From CANMIH01 sp049116335 (lineage in GTDB: Bacteria; Pseudomonadota; Alphaproteobacteria; Rhodobacterales; Rhodobacteraceae), in NCBI GenBank assembly GCA_049116335.1, contig JAGDYZ010000020.1, forward strand, positions 1-64,000: a stretch of 64,000 bases of DNA. Reading direction: 5' to 3'. The notes under the pieces were generated by a model, which saw only the letters and a program-made list of their open reading frames with translations, was not told the DNA's origin and searched no databases. Below, piece after piece: positions 41,113 to 50,256 of this stretch (positions are counted from its first letter, which is position 1; each line of letters begins with the position of its first letter). Position numbers and translations under genes: made by a program.

Positions 41113-42465
41113 ATGTTTGATAAAATCCTGATTGCCAACCGTGGAGAGATCGCGCTGCGCGTCATCCGCGCCTGTCGCGAGATGGGCATCCAGTCGGTTG
41201 CAGTTCACTCAACAGCAGATGCGGATGCCATGCATGTGCGCATGGCCGACGAAGCCATCTGCATTGGCCCGGCGCCGGGCACCGACAGCTATCTGTCAAT
41301 CCCGTCGATCATTGCCGCCTGTGAAGTCACCGGCGCGCAGGCAATCCACCCGGGCTATGGCTTTTTGTCAGAGAACGCTCGGTTTGTTGAGATTGTCGAA
41401 GATCACGGCCTGAAGTTCATTGGCCCGACCTCGAAGCACATCACCATGATGGGCGACAAGATCACAGCAAAAGACACCATGAAGGACCTGGGCGTGCCCT
41501 GCGTTCCCGGGTCTGACGGTGGTGTGCCTGATGTCGAATCTGCGCTGAAAATCGGTGAGGACTTTGGCTATCCCGTCATCGTGAAAGCCACCGCAGGTGG
41601 CGGTGGGCGTGGCATGAAAGTTGCCAATAGCGCCGAAGAGATGACCGTCGCCTTTCAAACCGCGCGGACTGAATCCAAAGCTGCCTTTGGCAATGACGAA
41701 GTCTACATCGAGAAGTATTTGACCACCCCGCGCCACATCGAAATCCAGGTCTTTGGGGATGGCAAAGGCAACGCGGTCCATTTGGGTGAGCGGGATTGCT
41801 CGCTTCAGCGCCGCCACCAAAAGGTGTTTGAAGAGGCCCCCGGCCCCTGCATCACACCAGAAGAGCGCGCAGCAATCGGCAAAACCTGTGCCGATGCGGT
41901 GGCTCAGATGGGCTATGCCGGTGCCGGAACAATTGAGTTCCTCTATGAAAAGGGTGAGTTCTTCTTCATCGAGATGAACACCCGCCTGCAGGTGGAACAT
42001 CCGGTGACCGAGAACATCTTTGGTGTCGACCTTGTGCGCGAACAGATCCGCGTTGCGGCTGGTTTGCCGCTGTCGATCACGCAAGATGAGCTGCAAATCA
42101 ACGGTCACTCGATCGAAGTGCGCCTGAACGCCGAGCGTCTGCCAAACTTCGCACCCTGCCCCGGTCAGATCACAGCGTATCACGCACCTGGCGGTCTTGG
42201 CGTGCGCGTCGATTCTGCGCTGTACAACGGCTATAAGATCCCGCCTTATTACGACAGCTTGATTGGTAAGCTGATTGTACACGGACGTGACCGGCCCGAG
42301 GCATTGGCTCGGTTGAACCGCGCTCTGGGCGAGCTGATCATCGACGGTGTTGAGACCACGACCCCGCTGTTTCATGCCCTGCTGCAGGAAAAAGACATCC
42401 ACACCGGCGAGTACAATATCCACTGGTTGGAGAAATGGCTCGATGCCGGTGGCCTGGAAAAGTAA
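41113..42465 (+). CDS. accC: Biotin carboxylase of acetyl-CoA carboxylase
   Basis: A 450-aa ATP-grasp enzyme that carboxylates the biotin on AccB. Seen: ILIANRGEIALRVIRACRE at the N-terminus, the glycine-rich loop KATAGGGGRGMKV, ERDCSLQRRHQK and EMNTRLQVEHPVTE. Length is standard. It is in an operon with accB, and aat follows 60 bases later, as in many alphaproteobacteria. Confidence 0.98.
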   Translation: MFDKILIANRGEIALRVIRACREMGIQSVAVHSTADADAMHVRMADEAICIGPAPGTDSYLSIPSIIAACEVTGAQAIHPGYGFLSENARFVEIVEDHGLKFIGPTSKHITMMGDKITAKDTMKDLGVPCVPGSDGGVPDVESALKIGEDFGYPVIVKATAGGGGRGMKVANSAEEMTVAFQTARTESKAAFGNDEVYIEKYLTTPRHIEIQVFGDGKGNAVHLGERDCSLQRRHQKVFEEAPGPCITPEERAAIGKTCADAVAQMGYAGAGTIEFLYEKGEFFFIEMNTRLQVEHPVTENIFGVDLVREQIRVAAGLPLSITQDELQINGHSIEVRLNAERLPNFAPCPGQITAYHAPGGLGVRVDSALYNGYKIPPYYDSLIGKLIVHGRDRPEALARLNRALGELIIDGVETTTPLFHALLQEKDIHTGEYNIHWLEKWLDAGGLEK

Positions 42466-42525
42466 GACAGTGGGGCCTCTTTCCAGATGGAAAGGGGCCC
42501 TTCCACTTCGAAGGATCGACCCCCG

Positions 42526-43161
42526 GTGACACTGACAACCGATCTGCTGCTACATGCGTATGAGATCGGCATTTTTCCGATGGCCGAAGCGCAGGATGAT
42601 CCCGAGATTTTCTGGGTGGATCCCAAACACCGCGGCATTCTTCCCATCACAAAGTTCCACATCTCACGCTCACTCGCGCGGCAACTCCGCCGGAATGAAT
42701 ATCAGGTGACGTTAAACCGGGAATTTGCGGGCGTGATTGACGCCTGCGCAGACAGGGATGAGACTTGGATCAATGCAGAAATTCGCCGCCTTTATCTTGA
42801 GCTCCATGCGAAAGGTCGCGCCCATTCACTCGAAGTCTGGATGAATGGCGCGCTTGCCGGAGGCGTGTATGGCGTGACCGTTGGGGCCGCGTTTTGTGGG
42901 GAATCCATGTTTTCGCGTCAAACCGGTGGCTCGAAAATCGCTCTGGCCTGGATCTGTGATCTCTTGGCACGCACAGGGTTCACGTTGTTTGACACACAGT
43001 TTCTAACCCCCCATCTGGCGAGCCTCGGGGCGGTTGAAATTCCTCGGGATGACTATCATCAGCGGCTAGAAGAGGCGCTTGAGTTGCCCGCAGACATCCT
43101 CTCAGCGCCCTTGGCCCACTGTGGTCAGGATGTGGTACAGCGCAACACCCAGACGTCGTAA
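42526..43161 (+). CDS. aat: Leucyl/phenylalanyl-tRNA-protein transferase
   Basis: A 211-aa enzyme that adds Leu or Phe to N-terminal Arg or Lys of proteins (N-degron pathway feeding ClpS-ClpAP). Seen: LLHAYEIGIFPMAE, FWVDPKHRGILPI, VWMNGALAGGVYGVTVGAAF and GESMFSRQTGGSKIAL, all family signatures. GTG 42526 with AAGGATCG upstream starts the usual N-terminus; the longer ATG frame from 42487 is less likely. Its 3' end overlaps the DUF2155 gene on the other strand by 37 bases. Confidence 0.95.
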   Translation: MTLTTDLLLHAYEIGIFPMAEAQDDPEIFWVDPKHRGILPITKFHISRSLARQLRRNEYQVTLNREFAGVIDACADRDETWINAEIRRLYLELHAKGRAHSLEVWMNGALAGGVYGVTVGAAFCGESMFSRQTGGSKIALAWICDLLARTGFTLFDTQFLTPHLASLGAVEIPRDDYHQRLEEALELPADILSAPLAHCGQDVVQRNTQTS

Positions 43162-43481
43162 CGCGGGTGATTCATCGGGTTCAACGCCGGTGAGCTTGCC
43201 ACCATCCAACCGCTGAAAACCGGTTGCGGCACGCCAGCTTCCCGCACAGTGACAAAAGCAAAAGCTTCCCCCGTGGGATTGTCATTTGGAAAACGGCACG
43301 CGGCGAGGTTGATTTCCATGCCATCTTCCAGCGCGCTTGTACCATTGACGATAGTGACATCACTGACCTTGGCGTTGAGTTTATCCAACACTCGCAATAC
43401 GGCGCCATTGCCAGGCGACACGGCCTCTTGCGCCATCACAGGGGCCGCTATCATAGCCAGAACACACATCAGGCGTTTCAT
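43125..43481 (-). CDS. DUF2155 domain periplasmic protein
   Basis: A 118-aa protein with a cleavable signal peptide (MKRLMCVLAMIAAPVMAQ), then VLRVLDKLNAKVSDVTI and the conserved C-terminal SGWMVASSPALNPMNHPRYDVWVLRC. DUF2155 is a small alphaproteobacterial periplasmic family of unknown role. The gene overlaps mlaD by 4 bases and ends inside aat on the other strand. Its operon with MlaD and the NDUFA12-type gene is often conserved in Rhodobacterales. Confidence 0.9.
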   Translation of the reverse strand: MKRLMCVLAMIAAPVMAQEAVSPGNGAVLRVLDKLNAKVSDVTIVNGTSALEDGMEINLAACRFPNDNPTGEAFAFVTVREAGVPQPVFSGWMVASSPALNPMNHPRYDVWVLRCTTS

Positions 43482-43930
43482 TCGTCGCTCCCGCCACCAC
43501 TCACAAATTTCAGCAACAGCGTCATCAGGCTGACAGATCCCTGAGTATCAAGGATCTCGTCCCCTTCTACAAAATTGAACGGCGATCCACCGGGGGAAAT
43601 TTCAACAAAATTGCCACCCAACAGCCCCTCAGAGGCGATGACAATCGCACTGTCGTCTGGGACCTGCACAGAGTCATTGATGGTGACGACGGTATCGGCG
43701 CGGAAGGTTTCGGGGTTCAATGCGATCTGCGTCACAGTCCCCACCTTGACCCCTGCGAGACGCACATCTGAGCCAACGCTGACACCCTCGATCGACCGGA
43801 ACGACGCGCGCAACGGATATCCGTCACCGCCAAAGCTCATGCCGGTGCTTTGCAGGGCATATAGACCAAATGCCAAAGCGGCGGCCAATACGCCGCCGCC
43901 AACAACCACCTCTGTTGCCGAATGGCTCAT
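43478..43930 (-). CDS. MlaD-like phospholipid-transport MCE protein
   Basis: A 150-aa protein with an N-terminal membrane anchor (VVVGGGVLAAALAFGLYAL) and a single MCE domain (YPLRASFRSIEGVSVGSDVRLAGVKVGTV, later VIASEGLLGGNFVEISPGG). This is the MlaD layout of the retrograde phospholipid system that keeps outer-membrane asymmetry. No mlaE or mlaF is nearby, so partners are elsewhere. It overlaps both neighbours by 4 bases (ATGA), which fixes the start at 43930. Confidence 0.9.
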   Translation of the reverse strand: MSHSATEVVVGGGVLAAALAFGLYALQSTGMSFGGDGYPLRASFRSIEGVSVGSDVRLAGVKVGTVTQIALNPETFRADTVVTINDSVQVPDDSAIVIASEGLLGGNFVEISPGGSPFNFVEGDEILDTQGSVSLMTLLLKFVSGGGSDE

Positions 43931-44310
43931 TCTGGGCTCCACGCCTCATAGTCACGACGGTCCGCAGGCGCGGCCTGACGCAATGACCCGGCGGGTGCAT
44001 AGGCCAGTGTGGTGCCTGTCAGGTTTTCCTGATGCGGCTTTTCCCAGACCTTATGGGCCAGTGGCTTGTCACCTGGGCGGGCATCAAAAGTATGATGCAG
44101 CCAGCCGTGCCAATCCGGGCTAATCCGCGAGGCCTCGACTTCGCCGTTGAACATCACCCAACGTCGTTTTCCATCGCGGCTTTCATAATAGACGTTGCCC
44201 TGTTCATCCTCACCCACCTTCACACCTTTGCGACGGGTGTAAATTGCGGTGTTGATGGTGCTGCCATTCCACCAGGTCACAGCGCTCAGAATGGTTTTAA
44301 GAATGCCCAT
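43927..44310 (-). CDS. NDUFA12-type NADH:ubiquinone oxidoreductase accessory subunit
   Basis: A 127-aa homologue of the mitochondrial B17.2/NDUFA12 subunit, found in alphaproteobacterial complex I. Seen: VGEDEQGNVYYESRDGKRRW, RISPDWHGWLHHTFD and KVWEKPHQENLTGT, all conserved in the family. ACAGGAG precedes ATG 44310, which is better than GTG/ATG 44328. It is the first gene of the small operon with mlaD-like and DUF2155. Confidence 0.93.
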   Translation of the reverse strand: MGILKTILSAVTWWNGSTINTAIYTRRKGVKVGEDEQGNVYYESRDGKRRWVMFNGEVEASRISPDWHGWLHHTFDARPGDKPLAHKVWEKPHQENLTGTTLAYAPAGSLRQAAPADRRDYEAWSPE

Positions 44311-44426
44311 GGACGACTCCTGTCTCACTTAAAAGCGTTATGGCGAAAACCCGTGGCAAGGTCTAGTGCCCGCTCGGTCGCATTACCGTGCTTGAGCGGG
44401 CGATTCGACGGGAATTCGCCGAAACT

Positions 44427-44792
44427 TCAGCCCTCTGATGGGGCCAGAGCTGTGACTTCAATCTCGATTCGGAACTTAGGATCGATCAGGTTGCATTCGA
44501 TCATCGTTGCCGCAGGAGGATTCTCTCCAAATGTCTCTGCCAGAAGTTCAAAACAGGGTTCAAATTCATGCCGGTCCGGCAGGAAATAGTTCACCCGAAC
44601 CACATCAGCAAAGCTGGCACCCGCCTCTGCAAGCGCTTTTTCGATAACACCCAGTGCAGATTGGCATTGCTCAAGCACGGTCTCGCCCTGCCCCACCGTG
44701 CCAGCAACATGGACAAAGCCACCCGCGACCACCGCCCGGCAATAGCCAACCTTTTTCTCAAATTCGCCACCTGACGAAATGCGTTTGATCAT
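44427..44792 (-). CDS. RidA/YjgF family protein
   Basis: A 121-aa protein with YCRAVVAGGFVHVAGTVGQ, QCQSALGVIEKALAEAGASFADVVRVNYFL and AATMIECNLIDPKFRIEIEVTA. The conserved Arg of RidA enamine deaminases is not at the usual RxxV site here (CNLIDP in place of CxRLP), so activity on 2-aminoacrylate is uncertain; it is nearer to the YjgH-like side branch. GGGAGAAAG precedes ATG 44792. It lies just after the clpX terminator. Confidence 0.85.
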   Translation of the reverse strand: MIKRISSGGEFEKKVGYCRAVVAGGFVHVAGTVGQGETVLEQCQSALGVIEKALAEAGASFADVVRVNYFLPDRHEFEPCFELLAETFGENPPAATMIECNLIDPKFRIEIEVTALAPSEG

Positions 44793-44805
44793 CTCTTTCT
44801 CCCAA

Positions 44806-44830
44806 GAAAAAGGCGGGGGAAACCCCGCCT
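44806..44830 (-). terminator. Terminator of clpX
   Basis: On the minus strand AGGCGGGG and CCCCGCCT form a perfect stem followed by TTTTTC, 24 bases after the clpX stop and just before the RidA-type gene start. Confidence 0.85.
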
Positions 44831-44853
44831 GATCTAATCTATCTCTGGCCTGC

Positions 44854-46119
44854 TTAGCTGGCAGACGCTTCTTCTTTTTTGTTTTCGCCATGCACCATCA
44901 ACGGTTTGGTCTCGGCATTGACCGCCTCATCGTTGACGACAACTTCGGTGACATCTTCCATGCCCGGCAATTCGAACATTGTGTCCAGCAAGATGCTTTC
45001 GAGGATGGACCGCAGACCACGCGCGCCGGTTTTACGCTCAATTGCCTTTTTGGCGATGGCCGACAGCGCCTCATCGGTGAAGGTCAGCTGTGTGTCTTCC
45101 ATCTCAAACAGGCGTTGGTACTGTTTGACCAGAGCGTTCTTCGGCTGGGTCAGAATGGTGATCAATGCATCGGCATCAAGATCTTCCAGAGTTGCGACGA
45201 CCGGCAGACGGCCAACAAATTCGGGAATCAGGCCGAATTTCAGCAGATCTTCAGGCTCAAGCTCCTGGAAGATTTCGCCAACACCACGATCATCGTTGTC
45301 ACGCACATCCGCACCAAAGCCCATCGCCGAGCCTTTGCCGCGCTGAGCAATGATCCGATCTAAGCCTGCAAAGGCGCCGCCACAGATGAACAGGATATTG
45401 GTGGTATCAACCTGAAGGAATTCCTGCTGCGGGTGCTTACGGCCCCCCTGCGGCGGAACGCTCGCAACGGTGCCTTCCATCAGCTTCAGCAGCGCCTGCT
45501 GAACACCCTCACCCGAGACGTCACGTGTGATCGATGGGTTCTCGGATTTGCGGGTGATCTTGTCGACTTCATCGATGTACACGATGCCGCGCTGCGCACG
45601 TTCGACATTGTATTCGCTCGCCTGAAGCAACTTGAGAATGATGTTCTCAACGTCTTCGCCCACATACCCGGCTTCGGTCAGAGTGGTGGCATCGGCCATG
45701 GTGAACGGCACATCAAGAATGCGCGCAAGCGTCTGAGCCAAAAGCGTTTTACCACACCCGGTAGGACCGATCAGCATGATGTTCGACTTGGCAAGTTCGA
45801 TATCAGCGCTTTTCTGGGCGTGGTTCAGGCGTTTGTAATGGTTGTGAACAGCGACGGACAACACACGTTTGGCTTTGGCCTGACCGATGACATAATCGTC
45901 CAGAACTTCACAAATCTCACGTGGTGTCGGAACCCCTTCGGAGGACTTCAGGCCAGCGCCTTTGGTCTCTTCACGAATGATGTCCATACATAGTTCAACG
46001 CACTCATCACAGATGAACACGGTCGGGCCAGCAATCAACTTGCGAACTTCGTGTTGGCTCTTGCCACAGAAGCTACAGTAGAGCGTGTTTTTGCTGTCAC
46101 CGCCAGAATTCGTCGCCAT
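44854..46119 (-). CDS. clpX: ATP-dependent Clp protease ATPase subunit ClpX
   Basis: A 421-aa AAA+ unfoldase. Seen: the N-terminal zinc-binding domain (CSFCGKSQHEVRKL, CDECVELC), Walker A GPTGCGKT, the pore loop GYVGED, Walker B IVYIDEVD, RKSENPSITRDVSGEG and the C-terminal sensor-2 region GARGLRSI. The IGF loop for ClpP docking is present as LIPEFVGRLP nearby. It forms the usual clpP-clpX pair, although a hairpin separates the two genes. Confidence 0.98.
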   Translation of the reverse strand: MATNSGGDSKNTLYCSFCGKSQHEVRKLIAGPTVFICDECVELCMDIIREETKGAGLKSSEGVPTPREICEVLDDYVIGQAKAKRVLSVAVHNHYKRLNHAQKSADIELAKSNIMLIGPTGCGKTLLAQTLARILDVPFTMADATTLTEAGYVGEDVENIILKLLQASEYNVERAQRGIVYIDEVDKITRKSENPSITRDVSGEGVQQALLKLMEGTVASVPPQGGRKHPQQEFLQVDTTNILFICGGAFAGLDRIIAQRGKGSAMGFGADVRDNDDRGVGEIFQELEPEDLLKFGLIPEFVGRLPVVATLEDLDADALITILTQPKNALVKQYQRLFEMEDTQLTFTDEALSAIAKKAIERKTGARGLRSILESILLDTMFELPGMEDVTEVVVNDEAVNAETKPLMVHGENKKEEASAS

Positions 46120-46236
46120 ATTGTACCTTTCCCGGTCCAGCCGGTCTTGATCTTGTCCGGGGTAAGTCCTTCACCCCATCCGCGCCGATCGCCAAGTTTG
46201 ACTAGCTTAGGCCAGCCCCAAGGCGCCGACAATCGG

Positions 46237-46271
46237 AAAATTGGCCCCACATGCGACCTGCATGTGGGGCC
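46237..46271 (-). terminator. Terminator-like hairpin between clpP and clpX
   Basis: GGCCCCACATGC and GCATGTGGGGCC form a perfect 12-bp stem with a 5-base loop directly after the clpP stop; a short AATTTT follows on the minus strand. It may set a partial stop, letting clpX be made also from its own promoter. Confidence 0.8.
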
Positions 46272-46277
46272 GTGTCA

Positions 46278-46907
46278 TCACTTGTCGTCGTCACCGGTGG
46301 CGCGGCTGGTCACGATCTCATCGATCAAACCCCAGTCCTTCGCCTCTTCCGGAGACATGAAGTTATCGCGCTCAAGGCCCTGCTCGACCTCTTCATAAGT
46401 GCGGCCGGTGTGGTGCACATAGATCTCGTTCAAACGACGCTTCAGTTTTAGCGTTTCCTCTGCGTGGATCATGATATCCGTTGCCTGGCCCTGATAGCCA
46501 CCCGAGGGCTGGTGTACCATGACGCGGCTATTGGGCAGCGAGAAACGCATGCCTTTTTCACCGGCGGTCAGCAGCAGCGAACCCATCGAGGCCGCCTGAC
46601 CAATCACCAGGGTCGAGACCTTGGGTTTGATGTACTGCATGGTGTCATAGATCGACAGGCCCGAGGTCACAACACCACCGGGAGAGTTGATGTACATGCT
46701 GATTTCTTTCGACGGGTTTTCCGCCTCAAGATGCAACAGCTGCGCCACGACCAGCGACGACATGCCGTCATGCACCGGGCCGTTGAGGAAAATAATGCGT
46801 TCCTTCAGCAGGCGCGAAAAGATGTCATACGCCCGTTCACCGCGGCTTGTTTGCTCAACAACCATGGGAACGAGGGTGTTCATGTAGACGTCAAAGGGAT
46901 CTTTCAT
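46278..46907 (-). CDS. clpP: ATP-dependent Clp protease proteolytic subunit ClpP
   Basis: A 209-aa serine protease. Seen: PMVVEQTSRGERAYDIFSRL, ISMYINSPGG (oxyanion), Ser in GQAASMGSLL, His in VMVHQPSGG and the catalytic Asp in the LERDNFMS segment. ATG 46907 (MKDPFDVY) has GCAGGTT upstream; the 46931 start would add eight residues. It cuts substrates delivered by ClpX and ClpA. Confidence 0.97.
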   Translation of the reverse strand: MKDPFDVYMNTLVPMVVEQTSRGERAYDIFSRLLKERIIFLNGPVHDGMSSLVVAQLLHLEAENPSKEISMYINSPGGVVTSGLSIYDTMQYIKPKVSTLVIGQAASMGSLLLTAGEKGMRFSLPNSRVMVHQPSGGYQGQATDIMIHAEETLKLKRRLNEIYVHHTGRTYEEVEQGLERDNFMSPEEAKDWGLIDEIVTSRATGDDDK

Positions 46908-47040
46908 CGGAACCTGCCTGCTTTCTATCAAGACACTGCCTAAACGGTAGAGATTGATAGAGTCTTATTATCGGCCAAGACCCCCCGCAAGAGGGGGACA
47001 ATCAACTTATGACATTCGGATGAGTTGTATTTGAATTATT

Positions 47041-47069
47041 CTCAAAAATTAACGGCCCCGCAGGGCCGT
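47041..47069 (-). terminator. Terminator at the end of the sox operon
   Basis: ACGGCCC and GGGCCGT form a perfect 7-bp stem followed on the minus strand by TAATTTTTG, 20 bases after the soxF stop. Confidence 0.8.
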
Positions 47070-47089
47070 CAATCAGGGATAGGTCCGAC

Positions 47090-48349
47090 TTAACCAAACA
47101 TGTCGCTGGTTATACCGTCATACCAGCCAACGCTTTCTTCAAATGTGCGTTTTCGAAGCTCAGCATCTTCACCCGTCTGGCTGATAAACCCATCTGTTTT
47201 GGCGATTTTTTCATCTGTCGCCTGATAGGAGGCACCCACTTTGATGCCGTCATTGGCATCAATCAGCGACCAACAGGTGTTCGAAAACTTCGCCGGGAAG
47301 ACGCGACTGCCGGTCAAGGCACCGCGCACGGCCATCGCCGCAACTTTGGCCTGAGAATTTGCCGAAAAACCTGATTTTGGCATATCCCCCTGCTGCGACG
47401 CATCCCCCAAGATGTGAATATTGTCATCCAGACGGCTTTGCATCGTGTGGCCGTTCACTGGCGCCCAATTGCCCTCGGTCAGAGCCGCCGCCGCGCAGAT
47501 CAAGCCTGCTTTTTGTGCTGGAATCACATTCACCACATCGGCTTTGACCACCTCGCCATCAATATTCACCGTCATATCCGCCGGATTGACCGAAACCGTG
47601 TCGCCGCCGAAATCCGGCCCCAAACGTTCAATCATACCGCCGTAGTGTTTGTCCCACCCCTCTTCGAACAGCGCCTGTTTCGAGAACTTAGGCTTGGGAT
47701 CGGCGATCAGGATTTTGGCGGTGGGGTTATTGGCCTTAAGATAATGGGCCACCATGGAAATCCGCTCGTAGGGTCCCGGAGGGCAGCGATAGGGGTTGGG
47801 CGGCGCGACCATCACATAGGTGCCGCCCTGTGGCATTGATTCGATCTGGCGTTTCAGCAACTCAGACTGGGTGCCCGCTTTATAGGCATGCGGCATGGCC
47901 CCCTGCGCGGCCAGATCCCAGCCCGGCACCGCCCCGTCGACAAAATCAATGCCCGGTGAAATCACCAGACGGTCATAGGGTACCGCGCCCCCTCCGGCCA
48001 AGGCCACGGTCTTGGCGTCGCGATCAATCCCCGTGGCCCAATCATGGACAACGTTGATGCCATAGTCCGCCGCCAGCGTGCCATAGGTGTGGCCAATGCT
48101 GTCTAACGTGCGAAAGCCACCCAGATAGAGATTGGAGAAGAAACAGGTGTAGTAGGTGCGCGTGGGTTCGATCAACGTAACATCAATCGCGCCCTTACTG
48201 TCTTTGGCGATGTACCGCGCGGCCGTAGCGCCCCCGGCCCCGCCGCCGATCACAACCACTCGAGGTTTGCCTTCGGCCCTCAGCATGGGCGCCGTCAAAC
48301 TGGCCGCCGCTGCGGATGTCGCGATAAACGCGCGTCTATTCAAGGTCAT
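47090..48349 (-). CDS. soxF: SoxF, flavocytochrome-c-type sulfide dehydrogenase flavoprotein
   Basis: A 419-aa periplasmic flavoprotein. Seen: a Tat signal (LNRRAFIATSAAAASLTA), the FAD motif RVVVIGGGAGGATAARYI, redox Cys in YYTCFFSN and PYRCPPGPYERISM, and the second dinucleotide motif near IHILGDAS. It oxidises sulfide and passes electrons to SoxE. GAGGAGG precedes ATG 48349. It is the last gene of the sox operon. Confidence 0.93.
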   Translation of the reverse strand: MTLNRRAFIATSAAAASLTAPMLRAEGKPRVVVIGGGAGGATAARYIAKDSKGAIDVTLIEPTRTYYTCFFSNLYLGGFRTLDSIGHTYGTLAADYGINVVHDWATGIDRDAKTVALAGGGAVPYDRLVISPGIDFVDGAVPGWDLAAQGAMPHAYKAGTQSELLKRQIESMPQGGTYVMVAPPNPYRCPPGPYERISMVAHYLKANNPTAKILIADPKPKFSKQALFEEGWDKHYGGMIERLGPDFGGDTVSVNPADMTVNIDGEVVKADVVNVIPAQKAGLICAAAALTEGNWAPVNGHTMQSRLDDNIHILGDASQQGDMPKSGFSANSQAKVAAMAVRGALTGSRVFPAKFSNTCWSLIDANDGIKVGASYQATDEKIAKTDGFISQTGEDAELRKRTFEESVGWYDGITSDMFG

Positions 48350-48485
48350 ACGTTTCTCCTCCTCGTTGAACTCACGGTCTCCCATAAAAAAACCGCACCG
48401 CCGGTGTCCCGGTCGATGCGGTCGTGCCTTCGGGAGAGAAGGCCTCTGAGATTTGGGGGAACTTCGATTGCACGCCCCTCACCTC

Positions 48486-49199
48486 CTAGTCTTTCAGCTC
48501 GGCAAAATAGGCGGCCAGAGCTGCTATTTCATCATCGGCCAATCGTCCGGCCATCATCTGCATCACCGGATGTGGGCGAAGCTTGCGTTTGTAGGCATGC
48601 ATCGCAATCACAAAATCCTCTGGATGCCACCGGGTGATAGATGGGATCCCGGCATCTGCCCCGTCGCTTCTGTGGCACGTCAGACATTCTGAAGCGAGAT
48701 ATTCTCCATAGGCCAGATCCCCGACTATCGCGAGGATTTCGGGTGATAGCTCCACCTCACGCGCCAACGCTGTGGGTGCCGATTCAGGGATATCTTGCGG
48801 GTTCTCGGTGAACTGCCGCAGATAGGCCAACACGTCATCGCGGTCGGCCTTTTTCTTCAGCCCGCGAAAGGACATGCGGGTGCCAGAGACCAAGGCACGC
48901 GGGTTTTCTAGATAGGCATCAAGGTGCTCAAGATCCCAGACCATGCCATCGGCAAAGGCCCGCTCCAGCCCCTTGGAATAGTCAAAGCCCTCAACAGATC
49001 CGGCCCGACGGCCAAAAATCCCGTTGAGCTGAGGCCCAGCGCGATCTTGCGCCTCTGGTCCCACCTGATGACAGCCGGTGCATTTGCGAAACACTTTGGC
49101 GCCCCGCTCTGCATCACCGATCGCCAGAGCCTCCTGCTCGGCCAGCGCGGCCCCAAGGGGGGCCAACGCACAGATCATCACACACACAAACCGTTTCAT
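48486..49199 (-). CDS. soxE: SoxE, diheme cytochrome c partner of SoxF
   Basis: A 237-aa periplasmic cytochrome: signal peptide (MKRFVCVMICALAPLGAALA), first heme CTGCH (about residue 39) with the Met ligand region RMSFRGLKKK, second heme CLTCH in a domain ending MMAGRLADDEIAALAAYF. This diheme layout matches SoxE, which pairs with SoxF as a flavocytochrome c. It starts 4 bases after the soxD stop. Confidence 0.93.
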   Translation of the reverse strand: MKRFVCVMICALAPLGAALAEQEALAIGDAERGAKVFRKCTGCHQVGPEAQDRAGPQLNGIFGRRAGSVEGFDYSKGLERAFADGMVWDLEHLDAYLENPRALVSGTRMSFRGLKKKADRDDVLAYLRQFTENPQDIPESAPTALAREVELSPEILAIVGDLAYGEYLASECLTCHRSDGADAGIPSITRWHPEDFVIAMHAYKRKLRPHPVMQMMAGRLADDEIAALAAYFAELKD

Positions 49200-49203
49200 C
49201 GGC

Positions 49204-50256
49204 TTACTGGCTGTAGCGTTTGAGGTACTCGATCACCGCCGCGATCTCGGCATCTTTCCTCAATCCAGCAAACGACATTTTGGTGCCTTTCATGGCCTTG
49301 CGCGGTTTGGCTAGGAATTCGGCCAATGTGGCATCATCCCAGACACCGCCGTGCCCGCCCATAACCTTGGAATAGCGAAAGCCATCCTGAACCCCGACAC
49401 CCGCGTTGTAGATCGCATTCAGCATAGGGCCAGATTTATGTTTGGCGCCCTCTCCGATCTGGTGACAGGACTTGCACTTTTTGAAGACCTTTTCACCTTT
49501 GGAGGCCAGAGCCTCATCAAAGGCAGGCACTTCGGGTTCAGGTTCTGGTGCAGCTTCGGGCTCAACCACTGCGGCTACTTTCACCACCTCAGCCTGAGCG
49601 GCGGGCGCTGCAGGGGCTTCGGCGGCTTCTTCATCCGGGGTCACATCCAGAACCGTGGCGCGCAAGGTAATCTCGACGCTGTCCTTGCAGTTCTCCATAC
49701 AGGGCTCCGCCCGCCAGATCGCGTATTCGGTGGCCGCACGATCGTCGATGACAAAACCGCCCGCGTTGGGCATCTTGACATCGAGGAAGGTTTCGTTCGA
49801 CAGCTCGAACTCTTCGTCGATCAGATCATTGGAATAGAGGATATAGGCGACAATCGCATAGACCTCATCGTTGCTCAGCGATTGCGCATTGCCGAAGGGC
49901 ATCGATCGGTTGACGTAATCCCATGTGGTCGAGAGATAAGGCCAATAGCTGCCCACGGTTTTCAGTGGATCCTCATCGGCAAGCGTGTCATCGCCACCGG
50001 CCAGTTTCGGCCAGTTATCAACACCTTCGGCAAAATCACCATGACAGCTTGCGCAGGCATCGGCAAAGATCTCTTCCCCGTCCAGCGCATTGCCCGAACC
50101 CACCGGAAGACCGGTGCCATCCGGCTGTACATCGAGATCCCAGGCGACGATTTCTTCGGCCAGAGCCGGACGGCCCAGGCCCATTTTTTCCGCCATCGCC
50201 GGCGCAGCCGTCATCAGCAGCGTTGCTGCCACTGTCAGATTAAGAAACTTCGACAT
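49204..50256 (-). CDS. soxD: SoxD, diheme cytochrome c of sulfane dehydrogenase
   Basis: A 350-aa protein with a signal peptide (MSKFLNLTVAATLLMTAAPAMA). Heme sites are CASCHGDFAEG (about residue 70) and CKSCHQIG (about residue 265), joined by a long Ala/Pro/Glu-rich linker (about 205-250). In complex with the molybdoenzyme SoxC it oxidises the sulfane of SoxY-bound thiocysteine. GGGGAGG precedes ATG 50256, and the gene overlaps soxC by 17 bases. Presence of SoxCD predicts full oxidation of thiosulfate to sulfate without sulfur globules. Confidence 0.95.
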   Translation of the reverse strand: MSKFLNLTVAATLLMTAAPAMAEKMGLGRPALAEEIVAWDLDVQPDGTGLPVGSGNALDGEEIFADACASCHGDFAEGVDNWPKLAGGDDTLADEDPLKTVGSYWPYLSTTWDYVNRSMPFGNAQSLSNDEVYAIVAYILYSNDLIDEEFELSNETFLDVKMPNAGGFVIDDRAATEYAIWRAEPCMENCKDSVEITLRATVLDVTPDEEAAEAPAAPAAQAEVVKVAAVVEPEAAPEPEPEVPAFDEALASKGEKVFKKCKSCHQIGEGAKHKSGPMLNAIYNAGVGVQDGFRYSKVMGGHGGVWDDATLAEFLAKPRKAMKGTKMSFAGLRKDAEIAAVIEYLKRYSQ